From contig NZ_JADDXT010000002.1 of assembly GCF_015330165.1 (NCBI RefSeq), positions 4,243,646 to 4,307,645 of the forward strand: a DNA stretch of 64,000 nucleotides, written 5' to 3'. Under the pieces are notes generated by a model that saw only the letters and a program-made list of their open reading frames with translations, did not search any database and was not told the DNA's origin. Every line of letters begins with the position of its first letter. Within the stretch, counting starts at the first letter, position 1. Below are positions 52,603 to 61,966 of this stretch, one piece after another. Source of the DNA: Zobellia roscoffensis (GTDB lineage: Bacteria; Bacteroidota; Bacteroidia; Flavobacteriales; Flavobacteriaceae). Position numbers and translations under genes: made by a program.

Positions 52603-53082
52603 TTACAATTCATTGAAAATTGTATGCATTAACCTCTTCTTGTCATTTATACTTTCTTCCAAAGAAATCATGGTTTCTGTACGGCTGATACCGTCAATAT
52701 CATCAATTCTAAAAATAATATTCTTAGCATGATTAGTATCCTTAGCTCTTATTTTACAGAAAATATTAAATTTTCCTGTTGTAATATGTGCTACCGTAAC
52801 ATTTGGAATTTGCTCTAAACGCTCCAAAACGAATTTTGTCTGATGTGTTTTCTCTAAAAATATACCAACATAAGCAATAAAAGCATAGCCTAATTTTACA
52901 TAATCCAATGTAAGAGACGACCCTTTTATAATACCCGCTTCCTCCATTTTCTTAACACGTACGTGAACCGTGCCGGCAGAAATCAAGAGCTTCTTAGCTA
53001 TATCTGTAAATGGAGTTCTGGTGTTATCTATTAACATATCCAGAATCTGGTGATCAATTTCGTCTAATTTTACTTTTCCCAT
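52603..53082 (-). CDS. Lrp/AsnC-family transcriptional regulator
   Basis: The 159-residue protein has an N-terminal helix-turn-helix (about 6-60, with IDHQILDMLIDNTRTPFTDIAKKLLISAGTVHVRVKKMEEAG) and a C-terminal RAM ligand domain (about 70-155, with VAHITTGKFNIFCKIRAKD). It could sense amino acids. The target genes are unknown. Ald, 4 kb away, is a known type of Lrp target in other bacteria, but no link is shown here. Confidence 0.93.
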   Translation of the reverse strand: MGKVKLDEIDHQILDMLIDNTRTPFTDIAKKLLISAGTVHVRVKKMEEAGIIKGSSLTLDYVKLGYAFIAYVGIFLEKTHQTKFVLERLEQIPNVTVAHITTGKFNIFCKIRAKDTNHAKNIIFRIDDIDGISRTETMISLEESINDKKRLMHTIFNEL

Positions 53083-53197
53083 TATGGTTGTGTTTTTGGC
53101 AAAAATAAAAAATTAAGGAATAATACGCATTAAAACTTGCATTTTTTTAACAAAAACGTAAAGATTCAATGGTTTTAAAAAATAATGCTCAAAAAAA

Positions 53198-54307
53198 TTA
53201 GGCTTTAACAAGCTGATAAAAAGACTGTTGCCTTAGTTCTTTTAAATCATCTTCATTTAGACAATTATAGGTTTTATGACCATAATACCCCTCAAGACTC
53301 CCCTTTTTCTCAATTCTTGGCTCAAAAGCTACCTTATTACCTTTCAACACTTCCGCGTACAACACACCTATACTATCTCCGTTAGTCAATTCTAAATCTA
53401 TAATTTGAGCATTCTTTATCAATACATCAAAAAAGAGTTTTCCGTTTTCAGGAATCTCAAAATAGTTATCTTGCTCAAATGTATCTATGTTATTTTCAGC
53501 AATAGTAACTACAGCCTTAAATATCGCATGAAAAATATACTCTCTTGTTCGCTCTCTTTCATAGTCTTCCGGGTAATGACCAGACTCAAATAATATAGTA
53601 GGCACATTAAGCATCTGAAAACTATCACCTACACAATTCGCATTAAAAGCATCATCATACCTACCAACCTGACCAGGAATCATCTCTTGCAACAGATTAT
53701 TCATAGCTACAATCAACTGCATACTTACTCCTCGTGTTTTAGAAATACTCCTTTCCGCATCATGGGCAGGTGCTAAAAATGACACTGTTGCCGGCCTAGA
53801 TGTTTCACCAACATTAAAAATAGTACGTTGATCATGAAGATTAAAGCAATAATCCGGTTGAAAGGAGTCAAAAACATTTCTTAGAATCATACTTTCTGGC
53901 TGAGTTCTATTTTGAGCATCTCTATTCAAATCTATTTCATTTGCATTTATTCGGGTGTAAGCTTCTGCCCCATCCGGATTCAGCATAGGAATAATCAAAA
54001 GTGTACAGCTTTGCAAAATACGTTTTGCCATGGATGAACCTCCATGTAAAAAATTCACAAAATCTAAAACCGCTTTGGTAGTTGTAGATTCATTCCCATG
54101 CATTTGAGACCACATTAAAATTTTATACGGTCCACTTCCTAATTGTATGCTTTTTATTTCTCGTCCTTGAACAGATTTTCCGATAGTTTTTATGGACAAT
54201 GAATCTCTGTTTTTTTCCATAAAGTCTAGAACTTGACCATTAACAACATACCGACCACTGACGGATTTTTCCTTAATAGAATAATACTCAACCTGTGAAA
54301 TACTCAT
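53198..54307 (-). CDS. M14-family zinc carboxypeptidase-like protein
   Basis: The 369-residue protein carries the zinc motif H70xxE73 in QMHGNESTT, the third ligand H158 in NLHDQR, and a catalytic E241 in LFESGHYPEDY. The substrate-binding Arg/Asn region is in NEIDLNRDAQNRTQPES. There is no signal peptide, so it is likely cytoplasmic, which is unusual for digestive carboxypeptidases but known for peptidoglycan- or modification-related M14 enzymes. It is divergent from the XRE regulator. Confidence 0.87.
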   Translation of the reverse strand: MSISQVEYYSIKEKSVSGRYVVNGQVLDFMEKNRDSLSIKTIGKSVQGREIKSIQLGSGPYKILMWSQMHGNESTTTKAVLDFVNFLHGGSSMAKRILQSCTLLIIPMLNPDGAEAYTRINANEIDLNRDAQNRTQPESMILRNVFDSFQPDYCFNLHDQRTIFNVGETSRPATVSFLAPAHDAERSISKTRGVSMQLIVAMNNLLQEMIPGQVGRYDDAFNANCVGDSFQMLNVPTILFESGHYPEDYERERTREYIFHAIFKAVVTIAENNIDTFEQDNYFEIPENGKLFFDVLIKNAQIIDLELTNGDSIGVLYAEVLKGNKVAFEPRIEKKGSLEGYYGHKTYNCLNEDDLKELRQQSFYQLVKA

Positions 54308-54348
54308 TTTTATAATTGTTTGATGTTACAAAAGTAACTCCATAATAA

Positions 54349-54360
54349 TTTACAATTGTA
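54349..54360. promoter_or_regulatory. Operator-like palindrome 1 (XRE gene)
   Basis: TTACAATTGTAA is a perfect 12-bp palindrome in the region between the carboxypeptidase and XRE genes. It is 42 bp from the carboxypeptidase start codon. It is one of three or four similar sites. Confidence 0.65.
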
Positions 54361-54413
54361 ATCATAAAAATATACATTTGTAAACTAAAAATGTAATGAG
54401 ATTAGCATTAGTT

Positions 54414-54425
54414 GTTACAATTGTA
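54414..54425. promoter_or_regulatory. Operator-like palindrome 2 (XRE gene)
   Basis: TTACAATTGTAA repeats exactly, 65 bp after the first copy. A degenerate version (ATACATTTGTAA) lies between them at 54371-54382. Confidence 0.65.
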
Positions 54426-54573
54426 ATTCTTAAAACCAGCTTTTTTCTCCGGACAATAAAAACAATATTCAACATGTTATAAATCAGATATTTAAATACA
54501 ATTATATAAACATATAAATTTAATAACATTGATGATTTTCGTTAATTTTAGACCATTTAATATTTCATTTTAC

Positions 54574-54581
54574 TATTTTTG
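54574..54581 (+). promoter_or_regulatory. Bacteroidota-type -7 box of the XRE gene
   Basis: TATTTTTG fits TAnnTTTG and lies 17 bp before the start codon, leaving a very short leader. The -33 element is not obvious. Confidence 0.5.
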
Positions 54582-54593
54582 AACACACATAAG

Positions 54594-54605
54594 TTACAAT
54601 GGTAA
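54594..54605. promoter_or_regulatory. Operator-like site 3, over the XRE start codon
   Basis: TTACAATGGTAA differs from the two perfect palindromes by one base and contains the ATG of the XRE gene. A protein bound here would block transcription just after the promoter. This fits autorepression. Confidence 0.55.
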
Positions 54606-54979
54606 ACACAACGGATTTTATAGACCGACTTAATGAATTATTGCGCTATTACAGCCTTTCCGCCTCTAGTTTTGCAGATAAAGTTAACGTGCAACGCTCA
54701 AGCATTTCACATCTTCTATCTGGACGAAACAAACCAAGTTTAGACTTTGTACTTAAAGTCATCAATGTCTTTCCCGAGGTTAATTTATATTGGCTTCTGA
54801 ATGGGAAAGGGTCTTTCCCTTCAGAAGCAAAAAAAGAAATTTTACAGCCCACTCCATCAACGAAACAAAAAACACCCACAATAGACTTACCAGCCAAAGC
54901 CAGCTCCAAACCTGGAAAAAACATTGAGAAAATTATTATTTTTTATTCTGATGGAAGTTTTGAATCTTATGCCAATTAG
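54599..54979 (+). CDS. XRE-family helix-turn-helix regulator
   Basis: The 126-residue protein has an N-terminal HTH domain (about 8-65: RLNELLRYYSLSASSFADKVNVQRSSISHLLSGRNKPSLDFVLKVI). A linker follows (Pro/Thr/Ser-rich, about 75-100), then a short C-terminal beta piece (IEKIIIFYSDGSFESY). The operator-like palindromes around its start suggest autoregulation. The small lipoprotein gene follows in the same direction after 29 bp, so both may be one unit. Confidence 0.88.
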   Translation: MVNTTDFIDRLNELLRYYSLSASSFADKVNVQRSSISHLLSGRNKPSLDFVLKVINVFPEVNLYWLLNGKGSFPSEAKKEILQPTPSTKQKTPTIDLPAKASSKPGKNIEKIIIFYSDGSFESYAN

Positions 54980-55008
54980 TAGGCTTAAAATTCATTATTT
55001 TTGCGGAG

Positions 55009-55386
55009 ATGATACAGAAAACAATCCCCATAGTCCTCGCTTTAGTTTTAATGACCTCTTGCTACAATCCGGATAGGAACTGCACTGATTTTAAAGACGG
55101 AAAATTTGCTTTCACCACCACAATAGATGGTGAAGAAAAAACCACTATTTTCCATAGAAATGGAGATTTGGAAATCGATTATTTTGATGGAAAAGCGGAT
55201 TCAGCTTCCGTAAGATGGATAAATGACTGCGAGTATATCGTAAAAAAACTCAATCCCAAGAACAAATCCGAAGAACAGTCCGTACACATGAAAATCCTTT
55301 CCACTACTGACGACTCCTATATATTTCAATACAATATCGTAGGAGAAAGTAAACATTCCCGAGGAACTGCAACAAGGACCGAATAA
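55009..55386 (+). CDS. Small conserved lipoprotein, unknown function
   Basis: The 125-residue protein has a lipoprotein signal with lipidated C18 (MTSC). The mature domain is beta-rich (DFKDGKFAFTTTIDGEEKTTIFHRNGD, ADSASVRWINDCEYIVKKL) and contains one further cysteine pair candidate (C24 and the Cys of NDCEY). From memory, relatives are sometimes labelled DNA topoisomerase IV in databases, presumably because they lie near parC and parE. No topoisomerase feature is present. The function is unknown. Confidence 0.82.
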   Translation: MIQKTIPIVLALVLMTSCYNPDRNCTDFKDGKFAFTTTIDGEEKTTIFHRNGDLEIDYFDGKADSASVRWINDCEYIVKKLNPKNKSEEQSVHMKILSTTDDSYIFQYNIVGESKHSRGTATRTE

Positions 55387-55641
55387 GAACACAAAACCCT
55401 CAACAGATTATTCCGCTTACCTTACATTTTAAAATCGACATTTTTTTTACAAGGAAGAGTTCAAAAGAATAAAAAAAACAAGGGCTTACAAGCGTTTTAA
55501 GACGTCGCAGCAATCCTTTCAACCATCTATCCCATCCCCCAAATAAGTAGCGACATAAATCCTTATACCGCTAAACAACATAACAAGACGTAAAAAAACC
55601 GACTTAAGAAGTCGGTTCTAATTTTATAAATGCAAATATCC
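55387..55641. other. Intergenic region between convergent genes
   Basis: This 255-bp stretch holds the terminator of the sterol-desaturase gene at 55597-55617. I see no coding frame or RNA gene in the rest. Confidence 0.6.
55597..55617 (-). terminator. Terminator after the sterol-desaturase-family gene
   Basis: AACCGACTT and AAGTCGGTT form a 9-bp stem with a 3-base loop. On the minus strand it runs into seven T. It is 25 bp after the gene stop. Confidence 0.9.
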
Positions 55642-56604
55642 TTAATTAGGCCTACTATAGGCAACTTCAGGGCTCGTTTCCTTGTGTTCTCTAGAAAGGC
55701 GTTGTTGTTGCTTTACAGTTAGCGTACTACCATCTGGACTCCATCCTGGAGGTCCAAAAATATACATTAGCTTATGTGAAAACTTTTTAGCCTTTTTAAC
55801 ATCGGCCCAAATATCCTTGAATTCGTGCGTTAATATAACTATTGGATTATAGGATTTAGGAGCGTGAATCACCCCAAACTTAACCTCCACATCATCATCT
55901 AGCTCTTTCCATGTTCCAAATATCTTATCAAAAATATTCAAGAAACCTCCGTGGTTCTTATCTAAATACTCCACATTCTGCGCATGGTGAACTTGGTGCA
56001 TCGTATGGGTGTTAAAAATCTTCTCCACCCATCCCATTTTAGGAACATACTGTGAATGCAACTGAAATTGCCAAAAAGACTCAATAGCTAATGCAAAAAT
56101 CACCACTTCCACAGGAAAGCCTATTGCTGGCATCCACATATAAAAGAAAGGCTTATACAAAAGCGTAAACCAACCGTTACGTATAGCGGTACCCAAATTA
56201 AAATGATCCGAAGAATGATGTACAATATGTGCTGCCCAAAGCAACCTCACTTCATGATTAGCCCTGTGAAACCAATAATATGTAAAATCATCTGCCAATT
56301 GACATAACACAAATACATACCAAGCATAACCAAAAGACTCGTATCCCATAATATTTGTTCTCACACCATCTACAATAGGGTTAAAAAACTCATAGGTATA
56401 CGTAAAAACCGTGATCAAAACCGTGATTTTAATAAGCGGACCTAATATTGCAGAACCAATACCCATTGCACCACTTGCCATGAAATCTTTCCACACATAA
56501 AGGTCTTTATCTCCATGGGTGTGGCTATAAGAGATTTCCAGCAATATAAATGCTATAAAGCAGGGTACGCCATAAATTAGGGGGTTCGTCAAGTCCATAT
56601 TCAA
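55642..56604 (-). CDS. Sterol desaturase / fatty acid hydroxylase family protein
   Basis: The 320-residue integral membrane protein has three histidine clusters that bind a di-iron centre: HRANHEVRLLWAAHIVHHSSDHF (about 115-140), HSQ (about 190) and HTMHQVHHAQN (about 208-218). Several membrane segments precede and separate them. Such enzymes oxidise lipids. The lipid substrate here is unknown; ornithine-lipid or carotenoid hydroxylation are examples in relatives. The C-terminal 40 residues are polar. Confidence 0.88.
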   Translation of the reverse strand: MNMDLTNPLIYGVPCFIAFILLEISYSHTHGDKDLYVWKDFMASGAMGIGSAILGPLIKITVLITVFTYTYEFFNPIVDGVRTNIMGYESFGYAWYVFVLCQLADDFTYYWFHRANHEVRLLWAAHIVHHSSDHFNLGTAIRNGWFTLLYKPFFYMWMPAIGFPVEVVIFALAIESFWQFQLHSQYVPKMGWVEKIFNTHTMHQVHHAQNVEYLDKNHGGFLNIFDKIFGTWKELDDDVEVKFGVIHAPKSYNPIVILTHEFKDIWADVKKAKKFSHKLMYIFGPPGWSPDGSTLTVKQQQRLSREHKETSPEVAYSRPN

Positions 56605-56710
56605 ACAATTTTTTTTGCAAAGATAGCATTAATAAGACCTAATCCTCATTAAGGTCATTATTTAAGACTATTGCAACATAGTCAATACACATGCTAAATT
56701 TTGTGGTAAA

Positions 56711-57142
56711 TCAATTTTTCTTATTTCGGAGTAATGCATTCTGCTCCTGCATTAACTTCTCCAAACTAGCTAACAACTCAATATTCTTTGGCGTTTCAAC
56801 TGTTTTATTATCAGGGTCTTCTGCCTTTGATTTAAAGCGATGAAACCCTTTTATTACCACAAATATGGTTAACGCAATTATCAAGAAATCAATTAAGACT
56901 TCTAACATTTCACCATATCCGATAGCTACCTCTTGCACCTCACCAACTGCCTCTCGAAGAATGTATTTTTTACTACTAAGATTAACATCGTCAGTCATTA
57001 ATGACAATGGCGGCATAATAATTTTTTTGACCAATGTATTAATCACGTTGTTAAAAGCCGTACCGATAATAATACCGATAGCCATATCAATCATATTACC
57101 CTTAATGGCAAAATTCTTAAACTCTTGTATAAAGTTTTTCAT
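56711..57142 (-). CDS. mscL: Large-conductance mechanosensitive channel
   Basis: The 143-residue channel opens under osmotic downshock. It has the N-terminal amphipathic helix FIQEFKNFAIKGNMIDMAIGIIIGTAF with the first membrane segment, an extracellular loop, a second membrane segment (about 80-103) and a C-terminal helix rich in charged residues. It starts 15 bp after the parC stop, so it may be read from the same transcript. Confidence 0.95.
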   Translation of the reverse strand: MKNFIQEFKNFAIKGNMIDMAIGIIIGTAFNNVINTLVKKIIMPPLSLMTDDVNLSSKKYILREAVGEVQEVAIGYGEMLEVLIDFLIIALTIFVVIKGFHRFKSKAEDPDNKTVETPKNIELLASLEKLMQEQNALLRNKKN

Positions 57143-57157
57143 AGCAGACCTTGTACT

Positions 57158-59911
57158 TTACTCGAACAAAGAGGTTTGGACATCATCACCATCTTCACCC
57201 TTATCGGATCTATCTCCCTGTGTCGTTTTCCTAACTTCTGTATCGCCAGAACCAGCTCCTTTATCAACATTTCCCTCATCAACAATCTCTACGTCCTCTG
57301 TTTTTTGTGGTTCAGGTTCTTCATAAGGTAATGGCTCCAACATATTAATTTCCAAAACCTTATCCTTAGTTAACTGATTACCCATTGCCCCTATCCCCTT
57401 AACAGAGATAAACTCTTCAAGATTTACCTCTAAATTCTCTTTTCGTTCTTGCCCTCTTTTCTTGGCGAAAACAATTTCTATGATAGGCCTGTAATCCGTA
57501 CTAATTATTTCAAGATGCGACTTAGGATGATCGGTAAGGACATTTTCTTCTTTATCAGGATGGTCGATCAAGAATCGTTTAACATAGTACAATTCTTTTT
57601 CACCTTCCCAATACACCACGGAAAGTGGTTTCTTAGGATTCCACTTCTCAAGGACCACCACATCTTCGTCAAAATGAAGTGTAAGCTCGGGAATGACCGT
57701 TTTTACCTGTCCGGTTTGGTTTGCTATAAGCAGACGGTCTTCACTGGTAAACTCACCCAGAAACTCACCTCTATCGTCAATATTTAAACGTTGTACCGTC
57801 TCATCAAACCATAATTTCCTAGGTTTTAACGTAGATAATCCTTTCTCCTTTAATTCAATACGTTTTACAGAATATTTAGTAACAATATTCCCTTTGGAAG
57901 CTCGCCCTTTGATCATGATCTTCGCAAAGTCGATATCCCACTTCAATTTTTTAATACTTCCCACATGACGAAGGTTCACGGTCACAACTTCCGCTTCCCC
58001 ATTTGGATTTCCTGAGAAATAATGAACAAAGGTTCCCGCTTTTCCACTACCACCCATCTCATAATGTTTGTCTCGGGTAATACTGGTTACATTGAATCGT
58101 TTTATATATGTTGCACCACCCTTACCGTCTCTATAAATCATGTTATAAACGGTACGTTTGTCTTTTTTCTTAAAGACAGCTACATAGATAATACCTTTAC
58201 CAACAAAAGTTTTTGAATCTACTTTAAAGACCATCATTTTACCGTCTTGGGTAAAAGCTATGATATCATCAATATCACTACAGTCTGTAACGTATTCATC
58301 TCGTCTTAACGATGTTCCAACAAAGCCTTCCTCGCGGTTTACATATAGTTTCGTATTTCTAATCACCACCTTGGTGGCCTCTATATCATCAAAAAGTCGT
58401 ATTTCGGATTTTCGCTCACGCCCTTCTCCATACGTATCTTTTAACTTCTGAAAATAAGCAATAGCATAATCCACCAGATGCTCCAGATGATGCTTTACCT
58501 CTGATATTCTTTCTTCCAGATTATCAAGGTGTTGTTGTGCTTTATCTAAATCAAACTTTGATATACGTTTGATGCGAATTTCAGTAAGACGAACGATATC
58601 TTCTTCTGTTACAGCACGCCTCAAATGTTTCGTAAAAGGAGTCAAACCTTTATCAATGGCAGCAATTACACCTTCCCAGGTTTCTTCTTCTTCAATATCT
58701 CGATAGATTCGATTTTCTATGAATATTCTCTCCAAAGACGCAAAATGCCATTGCTCTTCAAGTTCAGAAAGTTGAATTTCCAACTCCTGCTTCAATAATT
58801 CTACTGTAGCATCGGTAGAACGTTTCAACATTTCAGTAACCCCAATAAATAGCGGCTTATTATCTTCTATTATACAACCCAGTGGCGAAATCGAAGACTC
58901 GCAAGCTGTAAATGCGTATAACGCATCAATAGTTTTATCAGGAGAGATACCCGTTGGCAAATGCACAAGAATTTCAACATCTGCAGCGGTATTATCTTCA
59001 ATTTTTTTAATTTTTATCTTTCCTTTATCATTTGCTTTAAGGATAGAATCAATTAAAGAAGAGGTGTTAGTACCATACGGTATCTCACTTATAATCAGTG
59101 TAGATTTTGAATGCTGTGCTATTTTTGCTCGCACTCTTATTTTACCCCCACGAAGCCCGTCATTATAATTTGAAACATCGATAATGCCCGAGGTCGGAAA
59201 ATCAGGAAACAACTTAAATCGCTGCCCTTTTAGATGTTTAATAGATGCATCAATAAGTTCTATAAAGTTATGAGGCATTATCTTGGTAGAAAGACCTACC
59301 GCAATACCTTCTGCTCCTTGCGCCAAAAGCAATGGAAACTTCACAGGAAGGTTTACTGGCTCTTTCTTACGGCCATCATACGATTGCTGCCACTCCGTTA
59401 TTTTTGGACTAAAAACTACTTCAAGAGCAAATTTTGAAAGCCGTGCTTCAATATATCTCGAAGCCGCTGCACGGTCACCCGTCAATATATTTCCCCAGTT
59501 ACCTTGGGTGTCTATTAATAAATCTTTTTGACCGATTTGTACCATGGCATCTGCAATACTCGCATCGCCATGAGGGTGATATTGCATGGTGTGTCCAACC
59601 ACGTTGGCCACTTTATTATAACGACCATCATCAAGGTCTTTGAGCGAATGCATAATACGGCGTTGCACTGGTTTAAAACCATCTTCTATTGCCGGTACCG
59701 CACGCTCTAAGATTACATAGGATGCATAATCCAAAAACCAATCTTTATACATACCCGTTACACGGGTAAGGGCATCATCCTGCCCTTGTTCTTCATCACC
59801 TACCGCTTCCGAATTATCAATTTGGTCTTCTTGTCCTTCGGTAGATTGACCAGATTGGTCCTCTGGTGAATTTTGATTTTCAGCTTCGTTCAGTTCGTCA
59901 TTTTCCTCCAT
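57158..59911 (-). CDS. parC: DNA topoisomerase IV subunit A (GyrA/ParC family)
   Basis: The 917-residue protein has a Glu/Asp/Gln-rich low-complexity N-terminal extension (1-46), the breakage-reunion domain (about 50-500) and a C-terminal DNA-wrapping-type domain (about 520-850). The catalytic tyrosine is Y153 in AAASRYIEARL. The helix at HPHGDASIADAMV has A117 where E. coli GyrA has S83, and D121 where it has D87. The C-terminal ~60 residues are acidic and low-complexity. It is downstream of parE in an operon with it, and ParC function is assigned from that pairing. Confidence 0.93.
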   Translation of the reverse strand: MEENDELNEAENQNSPEDQSGQSTEGQEDQIDNSEAVGDEEQGQDDALTRVTGMYKDWFLDYASYVILERAVPAIEDGFKPVQRRIMHSLKDLDDGRYNKVANVVGHTMQYHPHGDASIADAMVQIGQKDLLIDTQGNWGNILTGDRAAASRYIEARLSKFALEVVFSPKITEWQQSYDGRKKEPVNLPVKFPLLLAQGAEGIAVGLSTKIMPHNFIELIDASIKHLKGQRFKLFPDFPTSGIIDVSNYNDGLRGGKIRVRAKIAQHSKSTLIISEIPYGTNTSSLIDSILKANDKGKIKIKKIEDNTAADVEILVHLPTGISPDKTIDALYAFTACESSISPLGCIIEDNKPLFIGVTEMLKRSTDATVELLKQELEIQLSELEEQWHFASLERIFIENRIYRDIEEEETWEGVIAAIDKGLTPFTKHLRRAVTEEDIVRLTEIRIKRISKFDLDKAQQHLDNLEERISEVKHHLEHLVDYAIAYFQKLKDTYGEGRERKSEIRLFDDIEATKVVIRNTKLYVNREEGFVGTSLRRDEYVTDCSDIDDIIAFTQDGKMMVFKVDSKTFVGKGIIYVAVFKKKDKRTVYNMIYRDGKGGATYIKRFNVTSITRDKHYEMGGSGKAGTFVHYFSGNPNGEAEVVTVNLRHVGSIKKLKWDIDFAKIMIKGRASKGNIVTKYSVKRIELKEKGLSTLKPRKLWFDETVQRLNIDDRGEFLGEFTSEDRLLIANQTGQVKTVIPELTLHFDEDVVVLEKWNPKKPLSVVYWEGEKELYYVKRFLIDHPDKEENVLTDHPKSHLEIISTDYRPIIEIVFAKKRGQERKENLEVNLEEFISVKGIGAMGNQLTKDKVLEINMLEPLPYEEPEPQKTEDVEIVDEGNVDKGAGSGDTEVRKTTQGDRSDKGEDGDDVQTSLFE

Positions 59912-59948
59912 TCAGAAAAAATCGTATTTCTTTGGTTTATAATTGATT

Positions 59949-61799
59949 TTATTCTACAAGGTCAACCTCTACTTTAAGGTTGTTTATAATAAATTTTTGT
60001 CGGTCAGGCGTATTCTTGCCCATATAGAAACTTAGTAGTTGCTCTATAGACATTGCTTTATCAAGCATCACCGGTTCAAGTCTTATATCTTCACCAATGA
60101 AATGCTGAAACTCATCTGGAGAAATCTCACCCAAACCTTTAAAGCGAGTAATTTCTGGTTTACCAGAAAGTTTGCCAATTGCATTTCTCCTTTCATCTTC
60201 ACTATAGCAATAAATAGTTTCCTTCTTATTCCGCACACGGAATAACGGAGTCTGTAAAATATATAAATGATTCTCTTTTATCAATTCAGGAAAAAACTGG
60301 AGAAAGAACGTAATCAACAACAAGCGAATGTGCATACCATCAACATCGGCATCTGTCGCGATTACAATATTATTGTAACGCAAGTCCTCCATAGACTCCT
60401 CAATATTCAATGCCGCTTGCAATAAATTGAACTCTTCATTCTCGTATACTATTTTTTTGGACAGCCCATAAGAGTTCAAAGGTTTCCCTTTCAGACTAAA
60501 AACTGCTTGGGTATTTACATCGCGAGATTTTGTAATTGACCCAGAAGCAGAATCTCCCTCGGTAATAAAAAGGGTACTCTCTAAATTTCTATCTTTTTTT
60601 GTGTCGCCCAGGTGAATACGGCAATCACGTAGTTTTTTATTGTGAAGGTTTGCTTTTTTAGCCCGGTCTTTCGCCAATTTTCGAATACCGGATAATTCTT
60701 TTCGCTCACGTTCGGCTTGCAATATTTTTCGCTGCAAGGCTTCTCTAGTATCAGGATTTTTATGTAAATAATTATCAAGATACTTCCCTACAAAGTCGTT
60801 AATATATGTTCTTACCGTAGGCAAATCACCACCCATATCCGTTGAACCCAATTTTGTTTTTGTTTGACTTTCAAAAACTGGCTCCATCACCTTAATTGCT
60901 ATAGCTGAGATAACAGACTTCCTAATATCCGAAGACTCATAATTTTTTCCATAGAACTCACGAATGGTTTTCACCAAAGCTTCTCGAAAAGCAGTTTGGT
61001 GCGTTCCACCCTGTGTAGTGTTCTGTCCGTTTACAAACGAATGATACTCTTCACTATACTGGGTCTTGCTGTGCGTGATAGCTACTTCAATATCATCACT
61101 CTTTAGATGAATAACAGGATAAAGAAAATCTTCAGTATTGTTATTGTCTTCCAATAAGTCTTTTAATCCGTTCTCCGAATAAAACTTTTCCCCGTTAAAA
61201 ACAATGGTCAAACCTGGATTCAGATAAACATAGTTCTTAAGCATGCGTTCTACATACTCGTTTCTGAACTTGAACTTTTTAAAAATAGTTTCATCAGGTA
61301 TAAAACTAACTTTTGTACCTCTTCTACGCGTAGTTTCTTCTAAAAGTTCCTCATTCTGAAGTTCCCCAATTTGAAATTCAGCAGACTTAGATTTACCGTC
61401 TCTAGTACTTTCTACGCGAAAATAACTAGAAAGTGCATTCACTGCTTTTGTACCAACCCCATTCAAGCCTACAGATTTCTTAAACGCACGGGAATCATAT
61501 TTACCACCCGTATTCATTTTAGAAACCACGTCTACCACTTTGCCCAAAGGAATACCACGACCATAATCACGTACGATTACTTTATCGCCATGAATTGAAA
61601 TTTCGACGGTTTTACCCGCTCCCATTACGAACTCATCAATACAGTTGTCTATGGTTTCTTTAAGTAGAATATAAATACCGTCATCTGCCGAAGAACCATC
61701 ACCCAACTTACCGATATACATACCGGGTCGCAGTCGAATGTGTTCTTTCCAATCGAGTGAACGTATGTTATCTTCTGTATAGTTGGAATTATCGGACAT
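59949..61799 (-). CDS. parE: DNA topoisomerase IV subunit B (ParE)
   Basis: The 616-residue subunit has the GHKL ATPase domain (about 1-220) with RPGMYIGKLGDGS, KETIDNCIDE, GRGIPLGK and KSVGLNGVGTKAVNALS. A transducer domain follows (about 225-385). The TOPRIM region has TEGDSASGSI and DADVDGMHIR. It is 37 bp upstream of parC. Length and pairing fit topoisomerase IV rather than GyrB. Confidence 0.95.
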   Translation of the reverse strand: MSDNSNYTEDNIRSLDWKEHIRLRPGMYIGKLGDGSSADDGIYILLKETIDNCIDEFVMGAGKTVEISIHGDKVIVRDYGRGIPLGKVVDVVSKMNTGGKYDSRAFKKSVGLNGVGTKAVNALSSYFRVESTRDGKSKSAEFQIGELQNEELLEETTRRRGTKVSFIPDETIFKKFKFRNEYVERMLKNYVYLNPGLTIVFNGEKFYSENGLKDLLEDNNNTEDFLYPVIHLKSDDIEVAITHSKTQYSEEYHSFVNGQNTTQGGTHQTAFREALVKTIREFYGKNYESSDIRKSVISAIAIKVMEPVFESQTKTKLGSTDMGGDLPTVRTYINDFVGKYLDNYLHKNPDTREALQRKILQAERERKELSGIRKLAKDRAKKANLHNKKLRDCRIHLGDTKKDRNLESTLFITEGDSASGSITKSRDVNTQAVFSLKGKPLNSYGLSKKIVYENEEFNLLQAALNIEESMEDLRYNNIVIATDADVDGMHIRLLLITFFLQFFPELIKENHLYILQTPLFRVRNKKETIYCYSEDERRNAIGKLSGKPEITRFKGLGEISPDEFQHFIGEDIRLEPVMLDKAMSIEQLLSFYMGKNTPDRQKFIINNLKVEVDLVE

Positions 61800-61946
61800 A
61801 AATCAGGGGTTTGGAACTAAAGTACCGCTAAAGATAAGACGACAATTAAAAAGATGAAACACCAAACTGTTAAAGTAATTAACAATGATTTTATTCATAT
61901 TGTTGATATATTCGTCTCAAATATCAAATTTTGACCTTTTTGAATG

Positions 61947-61966
61947 CCATTTTAAGCATAAAATGG
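61947..61966. promoter_or_regulatory. Hairpin/palindrome in the parE-M20 divergent region
   Basis: CCATTTTA and TAAAATGG form a perfect 8-bp stem around AGCA. It lies inside a larger inverted repeat (GTCTCAAA at 61914-61921, TTTTGAGAC at 61991-61999). It may be an operator for one of the two divergent genes. Confidence 0.45.

Noticed and set aside
55009..55386. Naming the small lipoprotein a DNA topoisomerase IV
   Set aside because: It has a lipobox, only 125 residues and no topoisomerase motif. ParC and ParE are encoded separately nearby.
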